From the NCBI RefSeq assembly GCF_001593605.1, contig NZ_CP012836.1:2794501-2858500 (forward strand): a stretch of DNA of 64,000 nucleotides, read 5' to 3'. How positions within the stretch are numbered: the first letter of the stretch is position 1; each line of letters begins with the position of its first letter. Source of the stretch: Algoriphagus sanaruensis (GTDB lineage Bacteria > Bacteroidota > Bacteroidia > Cytophagales > Cyclobacteriaceae). Below the pieces are notes generated by a model. It searched no databases and was not told where the DNA came from. It was given only the letters and a program-made list of their open reading frames with translations. Positions 9,081 through 18,651 of this stretch are shown piece after piece. Both the position numbers and the translations under genes were made by a program.

Positions 9081-10259
9081 ATGAGGTTAAAACCTTCCTT
9101 TTTTTCCTTGGATTTTGGATTGCTCTGTTTGAGCAATTTTTTGTTTTTCTCCAGTTTCAACATGATCATTCCGGAGTTGCCCAGTTTTTTAAGTTCCATG
9201 GGAGGCCAGGATTACAAAGGATTGATCATTTCTCTTTTTACGCTCAGCGCAGGCCTTTCTCGACCATTTAGTGGAAAGCTAGCAGATAAGATCGGTCGAA
9301 TCCCAGTTATGATGATTGGGGCTATCGTTTGCTTCATCGTCAGCTTGTTATACCCCATTCTCAGTTTTGTAGGAGGATTTCTCTTTCTTCGATTTATCCA
9401 TGGGTTTTCTACAGGATTTACTCCCACAGGATCCTCTGCCTATGTGGCGGACATTGTGCCATTTACCAAACGAGGAGAAGCAATGGGTCTTCAATCACTC
9501 CTTGGTTCATTGGGAATGGCTGCGGGACCTGCTATTGGTGGATGGATTGCTACGCAATATCCAATCGAAATTTTATTCTATACGTCCTCCTTTACCGCTA
9601 TATTTTCAATTTTGATTTTGGTAAAGCTCAAGGAAACCATCCAAGAGAAAGAACGCTTTTCATTGAAGCTCTTACGCTTAAAAAGGGATGAAATTCTTGA
9701 AAAAAGAGTACTATGGCCATCCTTATTCCTTTTTCTCTGCGCCTTTTCTTTTGGAGTAGTTTTGACCATAATTCCTGACTTAAGTGAGTTTCTGGGATTG
9801 AAAAACAAAGGCTTATTTTTCGCAGTATTCACCCTTTCTTCCCTTGGAATCAGGCTTTTGGCAGGCCGAACCTCTGACAGATTCGGAAGGGTAGTCATCA
9901 TGCGAGTAGCAAGTCTCACCCTTGCAATGGCTATGATTATTCTGGCATTTACAAGTTCAAGCGAACTTCTTTTACTAGGAGGTGTAATGTTCGGATCTGC
10001 TGTGGGTATGTATAGTCCAACAACTTCGGCCTGGGTAGTCGATCGCTCCCTCAATCATGCTCGAGGAAAAGCTCTGGCAACCATGTATATTTTTCTGGAA
10101 GCAGGAATAGGTGTAGGAGCTTTGGCCTCAGGTTGGATTTATGGCAATCAAGCTGCAAATTTTAGACTTGTTTTTATAAGTGCCGCAATCGTCGCTTTAA
10201 TTGCCTTTTTGGGATTAATATTTACCAAAAGAGACCAACTCCCTCATCACCATCCTTAA
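9081..10259 (+). CDS. MFS transporter (12-TM drug/metabolite type)
   Basis: A 392-residue polytopic protein with about twelve hydrophobic segments. The MFS motif A appears between TM2 and TM3 (GKLADKIGRIPVM) and again in the second half (GRTSDRFGRVVIM). It is probably a secondary exporter or importer at the inner membrane; the substrate is not predictable. Its last 4 bp overlap the stop of the convergent M24 peptidase gene, so the two transcripts run into each other with no terminator between them. Confidence 0.88.
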   Translation: MRLKPSFFSLDFGLLCLSNFLFFSSFNMIIPELPSFLSSMGGQDYKGLIISLFTLSAGLSRPFSGKLADKIGRIPVMMIGAIVCFIVSLLYPILSFVGGFLFLRFIHGFSTGFTPTGSSAYVADIVPFTKRGEAMGLQSLLGSLGMAAGPAIGGWIATQYPIEILFYTSSFTAIFSILILVKLKETIQEKERFSLKLLRLKRDEILEKRVLWPSLFLFLCAFSFGVVLTIIPDLSEFLGLKNKGLFFAVFTLSSLGIRLLAGRTSDRFGRVVIMRVASLTLAMAMIILAFTSSSELLLLGGVMFGSAVGMYSPTTSAWVVDRSLNHARGKALATMYIFLEAGIGVGALASGWIYGNQAANFRLVFISAAIVALIAFLGLIFTKRDQLPHHHP

Positions 10260-11605
10260 TTTCCCAAATAGAAACTTGATCTTGGGATAGGCAAAATTCT
10301 ACGCTGACGTCCGTTGTAATACGTTACTTTTTGACCGTCGAAAAATGCACCTTCCTCTAGCATGATCCTTACATCTTTGTTCCATTCCTTGACGAATACC
10401 ACAGCATTTAATTCAATTGCATATCCTGTGTTTGCATGTAATGGAAAATCACCAGCACCTGGTGTATTACCTTGATTGTCCCACATACCAATAGTAGGTC
10501 CGGCTGAATGACCATAAAATCCTAATGGATGGGTATAAATACTTCCACGGATTCCTTCTTTTTCCATTTGCTGGCGCGAAGCTTTTAAAATTTCATTTCC
10601 GGATTTTCCTTGAATGTAGTTTGATGTCAAAATATCCTGAAGTCGATTTCCTACCTGCAAAGCATCATTCAAAAATGCAGGAACTTCAGTTTCTCCTGGT
10701 TTCAAAACATAAGCAAGCTCTTGTGTATCTGTATTTAACCTTAAATAAGTGATCCCAAAATCGATATGCAATAAATCCCCAGGCATAATGATTTCATCTC
10801 CTGGACGAACTGCAAATGAACGATTTGCCTCTTGCGAGGCAGGATCAGGGCGCTGAATATCAACCGTAGGATGAAACCACGTATCAAGTTTCATTTCTTT
10901 GATTTTTTCCCGATAAAACCATACCACATCATCTGTACTAGTCACACCCGGAGTAATCACCTCAGAGGATAATCCTTGGGCGATGATGTAATGAGCTAGT
11001 TCTTGAATATGTCGATAAGTAGCCATTTCTGATGGAGTTCTCGTCTCCAACCAACGGACTGCCAAGGTTTGAGCGGACACGACTCTGGATTTCAAATTTT
11101 CAGGAAGCTTTTCAGTAAATAAGCTGAAATCTGTATGCGTCAAACCATCCGCATGCCCATAATCCATCGCAAAATTTAACCCAATCTTCTTGGGATTTTT
11201 AGATTGGACCAATTGAATGAGAGCCTCCCATTGATCCGGCTGAGCCTCGGGATTCCAGGCTTTTTTGAAGGATTTTCCTACATCATACCTTGCGATGGCG
11301 TAAGTTTCAACTGGCTGGTTCGGCGCTGGCTGATACATTACTAAAATTGTTCTTCTTCTTGCTGCATGCCAAGTGGCGGGGAGCAATGTTCGAATTACCG
11401 GATCTTCATTGTATTCCCGAGACATCACAATCCAGAGATCAATACCCGTTTCGGTCATCAACTTTGGAAGTACCTGATCTATACGCTCTTCAAGCCATTG
11501 GTCTATAATTTCGGCTTGATCTCTTTGAGAAAGAACTGCTGGTTGTTGTGCCCATGAGGCTAAGCTGAAGGATAAAGTGATGTAAAAAAGAATCCCGTAT
11601 TTCAT
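10256..11605 (-). CDS. Exported M24-family metallopeptidase (Xaa-Pro aminopeptidase-like)
   Basis: A 449-residue protein with an N-terminal signal peptide (residues 1-19, cleavage after SWAQ). An N-terminal creatinase-like domain is followed by the pita-bread catalytic domain. Candidate metal ligands are Asp in HIDFGI, a second Asp about 11 residues later, His in FYGHSAGP, Glu in AIELNAV and Glu in MLEEGAF. M24 proteins of this kind remove residues before proline or act on related peptides; export suggests a periplasmic role. The full ligand set suggests it is active. Confidence 0.88.
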   Translation of the reverse strand: MKYGILFYITLSFSLASWAQQPAVLSQRDQAEIIDQWLEERIDQVLPKLMTETGIDLWIVMSREYNEDPVIRTLLPATWHAARRRTILVMYQPAPNQPVETYAIARYDVGKSFKKAWNPEAQPDQWEALIQLVQSKNPKKIGLNFAMDYGHADGLTHTDFSLFTEKLPENLKSRVVSAQTLAVRWLETRTPSEMATYRHIQELAHYIIAQGLSSEVITPGVTSTDDVVWFYREKIKEMKLDTWFHPTVDIQRPDPASQEANRSFAVRPGDEIIMPGDLLHIDFGITYLRLNTDTQELAYVLKPGETEVPAFLNDALQVGNRLQDILTSNYIQGKSGNEILKASRQQMEKEGIRGSIYTHPLGFYGHSAGPTIGMWDNQGNTPGAGDFPLHANTGYAIELNAVVFVKEWNKDVRIMLEEGAFFDGQKVTYYNGRQRRILPIPRSSFYLGN

Positions 11606-11676
11606 TTCGTTTTTGGTTGAATCGAGTTGAAAATACGGGATAATTTTGATTCTAATGGATTCAAGTAAATGAATGC

Positions 11677-13032
11677 CTATAATTTTTGTACGAGGGGCTG
11701 TTCGTTTATTTTCTTTTTACTCAAACTATGAAAGCGGTAAAATAGCATTACTGCAGTAATGGTTAATCCAATTAAAAGGCCGATCCAAATTCCCTTTTCA
11801 TTCCAGCCTAATGGAAAAGCAAGGAGGTAACCAAGGGGTAGTCCCAAAACCCAATAGGCCATTAAGGTCACTAAAGTTGGAACTTTTACATCTTCCAATC
11901 CACGCAAGACGCCTAGGCCTACCACCTGCACGCCATCTGAGAGTTGGAAAAATCCTGCAATAATCAATAAGCTTGCAGATAATGCAATTACCTCTGGATC
12001 ATCGATATAAAGTGTTGGAAGATAAAATCTAAATGTAAAAAAGATTACTGCGCAAGTAAACATAAATGCCAAAACCATCCCAAAAACTGCCATTCCAGCT
12101 TCTCGCATCCCTTGGAAATTCCCTTTTCCTATTTGATTACTCACTCTAATCATTCCCGCAGTAGACAAGCCAGTAGCCATCATATAACTGATCGAAGCAA
12201 GATTTAATGCGATTTGATGACCGGCAAGTGCATTGACTCCAATCCAACCCATCATAATTGCGGCCGCACTGAAAGCAGATACCTCGAAAATAAACTGAAA
12301 ACCTGTCGGTACTCCGATTTTTAAAATTCGAGCGACCATCGGAAAACTTAAACTAGGCAGGGAAAGTCGAATATGATAGGGTTTATAACGACTTGATCTT
12401 AACACATATGCCCCCATCAAAATCATCATTAAAATTCTTGAAATCAATGTAGCCCATCCAGCTCCATTTAAACCTAAAGCCGGAAATCCAAAATGCCCCC
12501 AGATCAAAACCCAGTTCAAGAATACATTGACCAAATTGGAAAAAATAGTAATGTACATAGCCTGCCTAGTCTGGGATAAACCTTCAGCAAGTTGCTTGAA
12601 TGTCTGAAAAACCATCAAAGGAATCAGGGAGGCGGTAATAATCCACAAGTAGGGAATAGCTTCTTCAACGACTTCTAAAGGTTGATTCAAAAAATGAATA
12701 CCCTGAGAAAGTCCCATCACCACGACAGTTAACAATAGACCTGTGGTCAGGTTGATCCAAAGACCATGCTTGAATAGTCTCGAAATACGCTTGGTTTTAT
12801 GCTTTCCATCTGCAATGGAAACCAATGGGGTAATCCCCATTGAAATCCCAATACCAAACATCATAATGACAAAAAATATGCTGTTTCCCAAAGAGGCCGC
12901 AGCCAATGGAAGAGCTCCTAGCCGCCCTACCATCATACTATCTGCAACCCCAACAGCTACCTGACCCAATTGGCTAAGCATCACGGGATAAGCAAGAAAA
13001 AATGTGGTTTTTATGTGAGATTTTAATTCCAT
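11677..13032 (-). CDS. MATE-family efflux transporter
   Basis: About 451 residues with twelve hydrophobic segments in two halves. The MATE signatures MLSQLGQVAVGVADSMMVGRLG (split here over TM1-TM2) and the mid-protein GWIGVNALAGHQIALN are clear. MATE pumps export cationic drugs or metabolites using Na+ or H+. The ATG at 13032 lies 2 bp after the NUDIX stop; an in-frame TTG at 13038 would give an overlap. The two genes are likely one transcription unit. Confidence 0.92.
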   Translation of the reverse strand: MELKSHIKTTFFLAYPVMLSQLGQVAVGVADSMMVGRLGALPLAAASLGNSIFFVIMMFGIGISMGITPLVSIADGKHKTKRISRLFKHGLWINLTTGLLLTVVVMGLSQGIHFLNQPLEVVEEAIPYLWIITASLIPLMVFQTFKQLAEGLSQTRQAMYITIFSNLVNVFLNWVLIWGHFGFPALGLNGAGWATLISRILMMILMGAYVLRSSRYKPYHIRLSLPSLSFPMVARILKIGVPTGFQFIFEVSAFSAAAIMMGWIGVNALAGHQIALNLASISYMMATGLSTAGMIRVSNQIGKGNFQGMREAGMAVFGMVLAFMFTCAVIFFTFRFYLPTLYIDDPEVIALSASLLIIAGFFQLSDGVQVVGLGVLRGLEDVKVPTLVTLMAYWVLGLPLGYLLAFPLGWNEKGIWIGLLIGLTITAVMLFYRFHSLSKKKINEQPLVQKL

Positions 13033-13034
13033 AA

Positions 13035-13577
13035 TCAATACCCTAGGATTCGAGCGGCCTTTAATAGTCCTGCAACACTTATTGAATCTGTAATTTGCCC
13101 TGACATTACCATCTCTAAAGCTTCTTGAAATGGAAGCTTCTTAATTAAAAGTTGTTCAGTCTCTTCGAATTCTGTTTCTCCTTGGGTTAAATCTTCTGCA
13201 AGATAAATCAAACCCCACTCATCGGTTACTGAATTTGAGGTATGAATTTTCAAAAGTTCCGTCCACTTATTTGCCAAAAGGCCAGTCTCTTCCTTAAGCT
13301 CTCTTTTGGCAGATTCCAAAAGATCCAGATCATTAGGCCCTCCACCCATCGGAATTTCCCATGAGTATTCATCAAGGGTATATCTATATTGTCCAACTAG
13401 CCACGTATATCCTTCATAATCAATAGGGATGATCGCCATGGCTCTATTTTTAAAATGAACTTTCCCATAAATGCCTTCTTTTCCAGCAGGAGTAATTACT
13501 TGGTGCTCTTCTACCCTGATCCATGGATTTTCATAAATCGGTTTTTTAGAGAGAGTTTTCCAGGGGTTTTCAGTCAT
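13035..13577 (-). CDS. NUDIX hydrolase (ADP-ribose pyrophosphatase-like)
   Basis: A 180-residue protein with a complete Nudix box: GGGPNDLDLLESAKRELKEE spans the G-x5-E-x7-RE-x2-EE core and TGL follows. Nudix enzymes hydrolyse nucleoside diphosphates linked to another group; the IPMGGG region and length suggest the ADP-sugar class, but the substrate is not certain. It is upstream of the MATE gene with almost no gap. A terminator for the preceding Lrp gene lies just before its start. Confidence 0.88.
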   Translation of the reverse strand: MTENPWKTLSKKPIYENPWIRVEEHQVITPAGKEGIYGKVHFKNRAMAIIPIDYEGYTWLVGQYRYTLDEYSWEIPMGGGPNDLDLLESAKRELKEETGLLANKWTELLKIHTSNSVTDEWGLIYLAEDLTQGETEFEETEQLLIKKLPFQEALEMVMSGQITDSISVAGLLKAARILGY

Positions 13578-13582
13578 TTTAT

Positions 13583-13611
13583 TGCAAAAAAAAAGGCGGA
13601 CAAAGCCGCCT
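13583..13611 (-). terminator. Intrinsic terminator after the Lrp/AsnC gene
   Basis: AGGCGG and CCGCCT form a 6-bp stem around a 6-nt loop. On the minus strand it is followed by a run of T residues that ends 5 bp before the NUDIX start codon, so transcripts from the Lrp gene should mostly stop here. Confidence 0.7.
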
Positions 13612-13632
13612 ATGGGTTTTAATTAGTTCGCA

Positions 13633-14115
13633 TTAGGCAGGAATAGGCAATACCTTCGAATCCTTGAATGTAGAAAGAATCACCATGGACTGCATAGAGT
13701 CCACTTCCTTAATTTCAGATACTTTTTCAAGCATTAACTTTTGATAAGCTGTAATATCCTTAGCAATGATTTTAAGGATAAAATCACCAGTACCTGTGAT
13801 GTGGTGGCATTCGATCACTTCTTGAATTCCATTAATTTCCTTCATGAAAGCGTCAATGTTACCCTTGTTATGACCGATTAAGCTCACCAAAACAAAAGTG
13901 CTCACACCCAATCCGATCTTCTCTGGATCAAGCTTCGCATGGTAGCTTTTGATAATTCCTGATTGCTCAAGTTTTTTAACTCGCTCCAAAGTTGGAGCTG
14001 GAGAAAGTCCAATGTCCTTAGACAATTGCGCGTTTGTGATTTTCGCATTTGCCTGAAGGATTTCAAGAATCCGGCGGTCTATTTTATCAAATTTGATTCT
14101 TACGCTATTGTCCAT
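13633..14115 (-). CDS. Lrp/AsnC family transcriptional regulator
   Basis: A 160-residue protein with an N-terminal winged helix (KIDRRILEILQANAKITNAQ, then LSKDIGLSPAPTLERVKKLE) and a C-terminal RAM domain (TGTGDFILKIIAKD). Such proteins form octamers and sense amino acids. Its targets cannot be deduced; nothing in the next 2 kb is an obvious amino acid gene. A -7 element precedes it at 14148-14155. Confidence 0.93.
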   Translation of the reverse strand: MDNSVRIKFDKIDRRILEILQANAKITNAQLSKDIGLSPAPTLERVKKLEQSGIIKSYHAKLDPEKIGLGVSTFVLVSLIGHNKGNIDAFMKEINGIQEVIECHHITGTGDFILKIIAKDITAYQKLMLEKVSEIKEVDSMQSMVILSTFKDSKVLPIPA

Positions 14116-14147
14116 GATTTCTCTCTTTTACAAAATTTTATGTGGCG

Positions 14148-14155
14148 CAAATTTA
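14148..14155 (-). promoter_or_regulatory. -7 promoter element of the Lrp/AsnC gene
   Basis: On the minus strand the sequence is TAAATTTG, a full match to TAnnTTTG, 32 bp upstream of the start codon. Confidence 0.5.
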
Positions 14156-14289
14156 ATATAATTAATGAATGTTTTAAATCAGTTTTAAGGTTTTTGATGA
14201 ACGGAAATCAAAATTTATTTAAAGAATCGAGCTTCAAAAGCAAAGAATTAATAAGATTACTCATTTTGCCTCTAAAAAATTCAAATAAT

Positions 14290-14317
14290 CTCCTGTTCAA
14301 AGTTTCTAAAACGGGAG
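14290..14317 (-). terminator. Possible terminator after the TPR gene
   Basis: CTCCTGTT and AACGGGAG pair (one G-U) across a 12-nt loop. On the minus strand a T-rich but interrupted tract follows. Weak. Confidence 0.35.
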
Positions 14318-14325
14318 AATTCCAA

Positions 14326-15522
14326 TTAAAGTTTATTCTTTTTGATAAAATCTCTCGCTTCTTTATGAGCGGGGTGTTTTCGCTTTGCATAGCGCTTGAC
14401 CGTGTCAAAATATTTCTTGGCAAGTGGCTTGTTTTTCTCAGCGGTGGCCATCTTTCCAAGTTGGATTAAAGCGTGTAAATAATAACCACTCTCTTGGGAT
14501 TCAGATTCCTCCCCGTAAGCTACCGTCTGGAGGTAATATTTTTTGGCTTCTGATTTATTGCCTACCCTATTATGGTATTCTGCTATATAAAATGCTGCAA
14601 ACCTCCCACTATTTGATTCATAGCCATATTGTTTGTTCTGAATCCGATTCAAAATCTCCATACTTTGCTCCACTGATTCTGTCCATCTGCCGACAGAATA
14701 CAAATGTCTTGCATAGGACCTGTGGAAATATGGATTGTTTGGAAACTTGCCATGCAGATACTCAGAAATTCGCAAGGCCTCATAGGGTTTCTTCTCCTCC
14801 GAAGCATACAATCTAAACAGAAAGTACATTGCCTCTACACGAGTATAAAAGGCATTCGAAGCTACGGTCTCTAATTGCTGAAGTCCTAACTGTTTATTGC
14901 CCTTTGGGAAAAGTGCCACAACTGGTCTTAGGAGCGGGTAGTTTTCAGGAATCCAAACCGAAAAATAATTAAACAATGCGTCTCCTAAGAGAAGCTCAGG
15001 ATTAAACTCTTCCTCTCCCCGACTCATTTCCATGTATTTTAAGGCATTTCGACCCGCAAAGGTTGCCTTAGTCCAGCTTTTCCGCTCGCTGTAAAGCCTT
15101 CCCATAAATCCATATCCTGCAGCCAAGAAAAAAGCAGCTTCCTTGTTTGTGGGATCTTGATCCAACAATTCTTCCGCCTTATCATTTGCTCGTTCGAGAT
15201 ATTGGATAAAAATATTATCAAAGCGAGTGTTAGTCACGTCCACCTCTATTCTCCACCAATACCCTAATGCCATCAGGAAATCTGGAAGTGGATGATTAGG
15301 GTATTGATACATGATTACCGCAAAATCACGCTCAGCCGTTGGGAAATCAAAATCATACATACTGTTGATCGCCTTGGTGACTCGGTACTGTAGGCCTTTG
15401 TCCAGCAATAAATATTTGGGAGCGGGGACAACATCTCCAGGGGTTGGAGATTGTGCCATAGATTTGACACTAATTCCAACTAAAACAAAAATAGATAGGA
15501 TGACCTGAAAATAGTTCCTCAT
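14326..15522 (-). CDS. Exported tetratricopeptide-repeat protein
   Basis: A 398-residue protein with a signal peptide (residues 1-23, ending MAQ). Most of the rest is helical with TPR spacing, for example FPTAERDFAVIMYQYPNHPL, PYEALRISEYLHGKFPNNPY and EAKKYYLQTV near the C terminus. TPR proteins act as interaction scaffolds in the periplasm or outer membrane; no enzymatic motif is visible. It stands alone, with a divergent membrane-protein gene upstream. Confidence 0.78.
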   Translation of the reverse strand: MRNYFQVILSIFVLVGISVKSMAQSPTPGDVVPAPKYLLLDKGLQYRVTKAINSMYDFDFPTAERDFAVIMYQYPNHPLPDFLMALGYWWRIEVDVTNTRFDNIFIQYLERANDKAEELLDQDPTNKEAAFFLAAGYGFMGRLYSERKSWTKATFAGRNALKYMEMSRGEEEFNPELLLGDALFNYFSVWIPENYPLLRPVVALFPKGNKQLGLQQLETVASNAFYTRVEAMYFLFRLYASEEKKPYEALRISEYLHGKFPNNPYFHRSYARHLYSVGRWTESVEQSMEILNRIQNKQYGYESNSGRFAAFYIAEYHNRVGNKSEAKKYYLQTVAYGEESESQESGYYLHALIQLGKMATAEKNKPLAKKYFDTVKRYAKRKHPAHKEARDFIKKNKL

Positions 15523-15542
15523 GGGTTATTCTGATTTCCGTG

Positions 15543-15550
15543 CAAAATTA
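15543..15550 (-). promoter_or_regulatory. -7 promoter element of the TPR gene
   Basis: The minus strand reads TAATTTTG, a full match to TAnnTTTG, 20 bp before the ATG at 15522. It lies in the 77-bp divergent intergenic region. Confidence 0.5.
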
Positions 15551-15599
15551 CGCCTAAATCCAAACAAACGTTTAGATTTAGCATCTTTAACAAAAACTA

Positions 15600-16247
15600 A
15601 TGGCCCAAAATTCCACACCAGTCGCCAAACAAATTCGTGAACTTTTAGCCGTAGATGGTCGGCTCTACTATCTGTTTTTAGTGCTTTTATTTTTAGTGAT
15701 TCGATATCTCACTGACATTCTGGTGTTAGAGTCGATTCCTGACTCGGATCGATTGACTTCCCAAGGCGATTTGACATTTTTCTTTTTATTCAATGCACTC
15801 AATTACCTCTGGACTCCATTTGCACTGCTTTGGAAGTTTACAGTTACTGCATTTCTCTTTTGGTCCATTGGTTTGATGATTGGCTTTAAGGCTCCATTCA
15901 AGGAACTTTGGAAGTTTGCACTTATCAGTGAAACCGTATTCATACTTCCTGAGCTATTACGACTTTTAGTATTTATGAATTCAGCACAAGACTTCACTTA
16001 TTTGGAAGTAAGAAATTTCGAACCATTATCACTGCTATCCCTTTTGGGACCTGAGAATATAGATTCAAAGTTTCATTATCCCCTTTCCGTATTAAACATC
16101 TTTGAAATCCTATATGGATTCATCTGGGTTTATGGATTTCACACCATCAGCAGGAGAAATTTTTCCGAAAGCACTACAGTCGTATTGATTGCTTACTATC
16201 TGCCTCTCCTGATTTGGTTGGGATTTTACATCGGTGCTTACCGTTAA
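15600..16247 (+). CDS. Integral membrane protein of unknown function
   Basis: A 215-residue protein with about five hydrophobic segments (near 23-42, 63-82, 86-105, 108-130 and 160-212). The overall layout resembles Yip1-type small membrane proteins of Bacteroidota, but no diagnostic motif was seen. Its stop codon overlaps the stop of the convergent DUF2256 gene by 3 bp. Confidence 0.65.
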   Translation: MAQNSTPVAKQIRELLAVDGRLYYLFLVLLFLVIRYLTDILVLESIPDSDRLTSQGDLTFFFLFNALNYLWTPFALLWKFTVTAFLFWSIGLMIGFKAPFKELWKFALISETVFILPELLRLLVFMNSAQDFTYLEVRNFEPLSLLSLLGPENIDSKFHYPLSVLNIFEILYGFIWVYGFHTISRRNFSESTTVVLIAYYLPLLIWLGFYIGAYR

Positions 16248-16393
16248 AGAGTCTTTTTCGACTTTTTAGAATCCATTCGACATCGATCCGAACAGTATTT
16301 GACTTCTTCCCAGTTTTTCTCCCACTTTTTCCTCCAGGTAAAAGGACGGTTGCAAACCAGGCAGATTTTGGTGGGTAAATGTTCCTTTTTCAT
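16244..16393 (-). CDS. DUF2256 small Cys-rich protein, photolyase companion
   Basis: A 49-residue protein. It starts [20 protein letters not shown] and ends shortly after the second Cys pair in VKYCSDRC. The two CxxC/CxxxC-like pairs suggest a small zinc ribbon. The RPFTWRKKW and [11 protein letters not shown] blocks are characteristic of DUF2256, whose genes typically sit beside or are fused to cryptochrome/photolyase genes. The start ATG overlaps the photolyase stop as ATGA, indicating translational coupling; another ATG at 16399 adds two residues. The role is unknown. Confidence 0.88.
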   Translation of the reverse strand: MKKEHLPTKICLVCNRPFTWRKKWEKNWEEVKYCSDRCRMDSKKSKKTL

Positions 16394-17859
16394 GCCCATC
16401 TTTTGGCTAGTGTATGACGTTTTAAAATTCGATCTGCTTCTTGGACGACTTGAGGAGACTTTTGAGCAGACCAGATTCGATCCCTTGCTTCGGCTCCTGA
16501 TTTTTCAAAATCAACCAATGGAAACGGGTAATTTTTCCCCAAGAAGAACTGAAGATCTTCTTGTTCAAGCGGGGTGATTTCCCAAGGGCTATGAATCAAA
16601 GAATTGGGAAGAAGTTGGAGTTCGGGAACCCATTTCCGAATAAATAATCCTTCGGGATCATGATCTTGCGATTGTTTCACAGGATTGTAAATCCTCACTG
16701 TATTAATTCCAGTCACTCCCGCCTGCATTTGAAGCTGGGGATAGTGAATCCCTGGTTCAAAATCCAAAAACATCCTAGCCAAGTAATTAGCACCTGAATC
16801 CCAATGCTGCCCCAAGTGATGGGTTAAAAAAGAAACCACCATGGCACGCATTCGAAAGTTCAGATAGCCTGTCACTTTAAGGCAACGCATGCAGGCATCC
16901 ACTAAGGGAAATCCAGTTTGTCCATTTTCCCATGCTTCGATATAAGCTCTGTTTTCTTGAATAGGCAAACTCAAAAAGCCCCGATTTACTGGCTCAAATT
17001 CCATTCTTGACTCCATTTCAAATTTTTGAATAAAGTGGCAATGCCATTTTAAACGGGATTGAAAATTTGAAAAATTTCGGACTTGATTCCCCTGTTTTAC
17101 TTGGTGTTCTGAGAGCTGAAATACCTCTCGAAGAGAAAGGCATCCCCAAGCCAAATAGGGAGATAAACGACTACAACTTTTTCGACTGAGTTCAGGCTTG
17201 CTGATAGATTTGCTGTAATTTTTTACCCGATCCTGAAGGAAACTTTGTAGGTATTTTCTTCCTTTTGATTCTCCCCCTGGCTGCATGTTTAGATTTGGAG
17301 TTTGCCACTTTAGAGGAATCGAATTGGAATTGATTTTATGAATGGAAGGCTCTTCAAGCCTGACCCATTTTCCATTTTTTAAGGGAGGATTTTTGAGGTC
17401 TGATTTCATCAAACCAAACCAAAGGTTATTCCAGCGGTTTCGATTTTTCCGACCTCGTTCTACTCCTTGTTGTAAATATTCCTTCCAGGTAATTCCATTG
17501 GATTTCAACCAATTCTGAATTTTTAAATCTCGGTCAAAGGTTAGTTTAATTCCTGTCTCTTGATGGGAATAGATGGCCTGAATTTCAAATTCAGATCCAA
17601 TGATTTCTAGTACCTGACTTACTTCTTGATAAAAAATCATAACCTCTCCTCCAAAAGGTTTGAGTTGAATTTGCAAATCCTGAAGGCTTTCCCAAACAAA
17701 CCTCCAATGCCTTTCATCGCTTTGAGGAGCTGCAACCAGTGAGGGTTCAAAACAATAAAAAAGAAGGATGGGATAGCCTGCCTGAATCGCCTCAAAAAGT
17801 GGCTCATGATCACTAAGACGGAGATCTCTTTTAAACCAAACTACTGAAATTTTCTGCAC
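16390..17859 (-). CDS. Cryptochrome/deoxyribodipyrimidine photolyase family protein
   Basis: A 489-residue flavoprotein. The N-terminal Rossmann-like antenna domain starts [16 protein letters not shown]; the C-terminal FAD-binding domain includes [21 protein letters not shown] and [15 protein letters not shown]. The family uses blue light and reduced FAD to repair pyrimidine dimers or acts as a light sensor. The [11 protein letters not shown] signature belongs to the subgroup that co-occurs with DUF2256 and DUF2805 genes. The gene is divergent from the DUF2805 gene (39 bp apart) and coupled to DUF2256 downstream. Repair versus signalling cannot be decided here. Confidence 0.92.
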   Translation of the reverse strand: MQKISVVWFKRDLRLSDHEPLFEAIQAGYPILLFYCFEPSLVAAPQSDERHWRFVWESLQDLQIQLKPFGGEVMIFYQEVSQVLEIIGSEFEIQAIYSHQETGIKLTFDRDLKIQNWLKSNGITWKEYLQQGVERGRKNRNRWNNLWFGLMKSDLKNPPLKNGKWVRLEEPSIHKINSNSIPLKWQTPNLNMQPGGESKGRKYLQSFLQDRVKNYSKSISKPELSRKSCSRLSPYLAWGCLSLREVFQLSEHQVKQGNQVRNFSNFQSRLKWHCHFIQKFEMESRMEFEPVNRGFLSLPIQENRAYIEAWENGQTGFPLVDACMRCLKVTGYLNFRMRAMVVSFLTHHLGQHWDSGANYLARMFLDFEPGIHYPQLQMQAGVTGINTVRIYNPVKQSQDHDPEGLFIRKWVPELQLLPNSLIHSPWEITPLEQEDLQFFLGKNYPFPLVDFEKSGAEARDRIWSAQKSPQVVQEADRILKRHTLAKRWA

Positions 17860-17898
17860 GGATTAGAAACTTTCAATGCCCTTCAAAGTTTGAGATTC

Positions 17899-18183
17899 AT
17901 GAAGAAAATTAAAGAACTCAAGGCAGAAGAGATTGACAGGATCATTGAAATGGCTTGGGAAGATCGAACGCCATTTGATGCGATCAAGGCTCAATTTGGA
18001 ATTAGCGAAGGCGAGACTATTGAAATCATGCGAAGAAACATGAAACGAAGTTCTTTCAAAATGTGGAGAGCAAGAGTACAAGGCCGAGCCACCAAACATT
18101 CCCAAAAAAGTCCTGAGGACATGACCACTTTCAAATCCAGGATGCAACGTGGGATAGCACTTAACAAAATATCAAAAAGATAA
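17899..18183 (+). CDS. DUF2805 / TIGR03643 family protein
   Basis: A 94-residue basic, helical protein. The blocks IIEMAWEDRTPFDAIKAQFG, MRRNMKRSSFKMWRARVQGR and TKHS identify the TIGR03643 family, commonly encoded next to cryptochromes. The N-terminal part looks like a helix-turn-helix (AIKAQFGISEGETIEIMRRN), so DNA binding is plausible but unproven. The ATG at 17899 was chosen over an in-frame TTG at 17890. A terminator follows directly. Confidence 0.85.
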   Translation: MKKIKELKAEEIDRIIEMAWEDRTPFDAIKAQFGISEGETIEIMRRNMKRSSFKMWRARVQGRATKHSQKSPEDMTTFKSRMQRGIALNKISKR

Positions 18184-18212
18184 AAAGCCGGACTCTATTG
18201 AACCCGGCTTTT
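18183..18212. terminator. Intrinsic terminator, possibly bidirectional
   Basis: AAAAGCCGG (18183-18191) and CCGGCTTTT (18204-18212) form a 9-bp stem with A and T flanks on both sides. It could stop the DUF2805 transcript and the convergent rhodanese transcript. Confidence 0.8.
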
Positions 18213-18243
18213 CCCAATAAACCCAAACTTTAATATGGGCTAT

Positions 18244-18579
18244 TTATACTGTTTCAAATGGCCATCTCATAATTCCTCCGGCCAAGTTCTTTAATTTTTC
18301 AAATCCTAGGTCTGCCATAATTTCACAGGCTTGACCACTTCTGTTTCCGCTTCTGCAGTACACCAAATAGGTTTTATCTTTTGGAAGATTCTTAACCTGA
18401 CTGTAGAAAGTCGGAGACATAATATCGAGGTTCCGTGCTCCTCTAATTTTTCCACCTGCAAACTCTCCCGCAGTCCGTACATCCAGAATTACTGTATCCG
18501 GCTGAAGAGAAAGATCATGAAATGGACCTGCTGGGATGTCCTCGTAATTTTTTGGCTGTGTATTGAAGAAATTAAACAT
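18244..18579 (-). CDS. Single-domain rhodanese (sulfurtransferase)
   Basis: A 111-residue rhodanese domain with VILDVRTAGEFAGGKIRGA at the N side and the active-site loop CRSGNRS carrying the catalytic Cys. It has no clear signal peptide, so it is probably cytosolic. Rhodaneses move sulfane sulfur between thiosulfate, persulfides and acceptors. It is the last gene of a leftward run (TauE, desaturase, membrane protein, rhodanese), which ties it to the sulfide genes 4 kb away. A 72-bp gap with an inverted repeat separates it from the gene above. Confidence 0.9.
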   Translation of the reverse strand: MFNFFNTQPKNYEDIPAGPFHDLSLQPDTVILDVRTAGEFAGGKIRGARNLDIMSPTFYSQVKNLPKDKTYLVYCRSGNRSGQACEIMADLGFEKLKNLAGGIMRWPFETV

Positions 18580-18651
18580 GGTTGTTGTTTTTTCTTCAAA
18601 ATTACTTGGTCAATACTCCTCTAGTCAGTAATAAAAGTCACCTGACTAAAA

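Noticed and set aside
9578..10054. 158-codon antisense ORF inside the MFS gene
   Set aside because: Basic, low-complexity translation opposite a clear MFS protein; a shadow frame.
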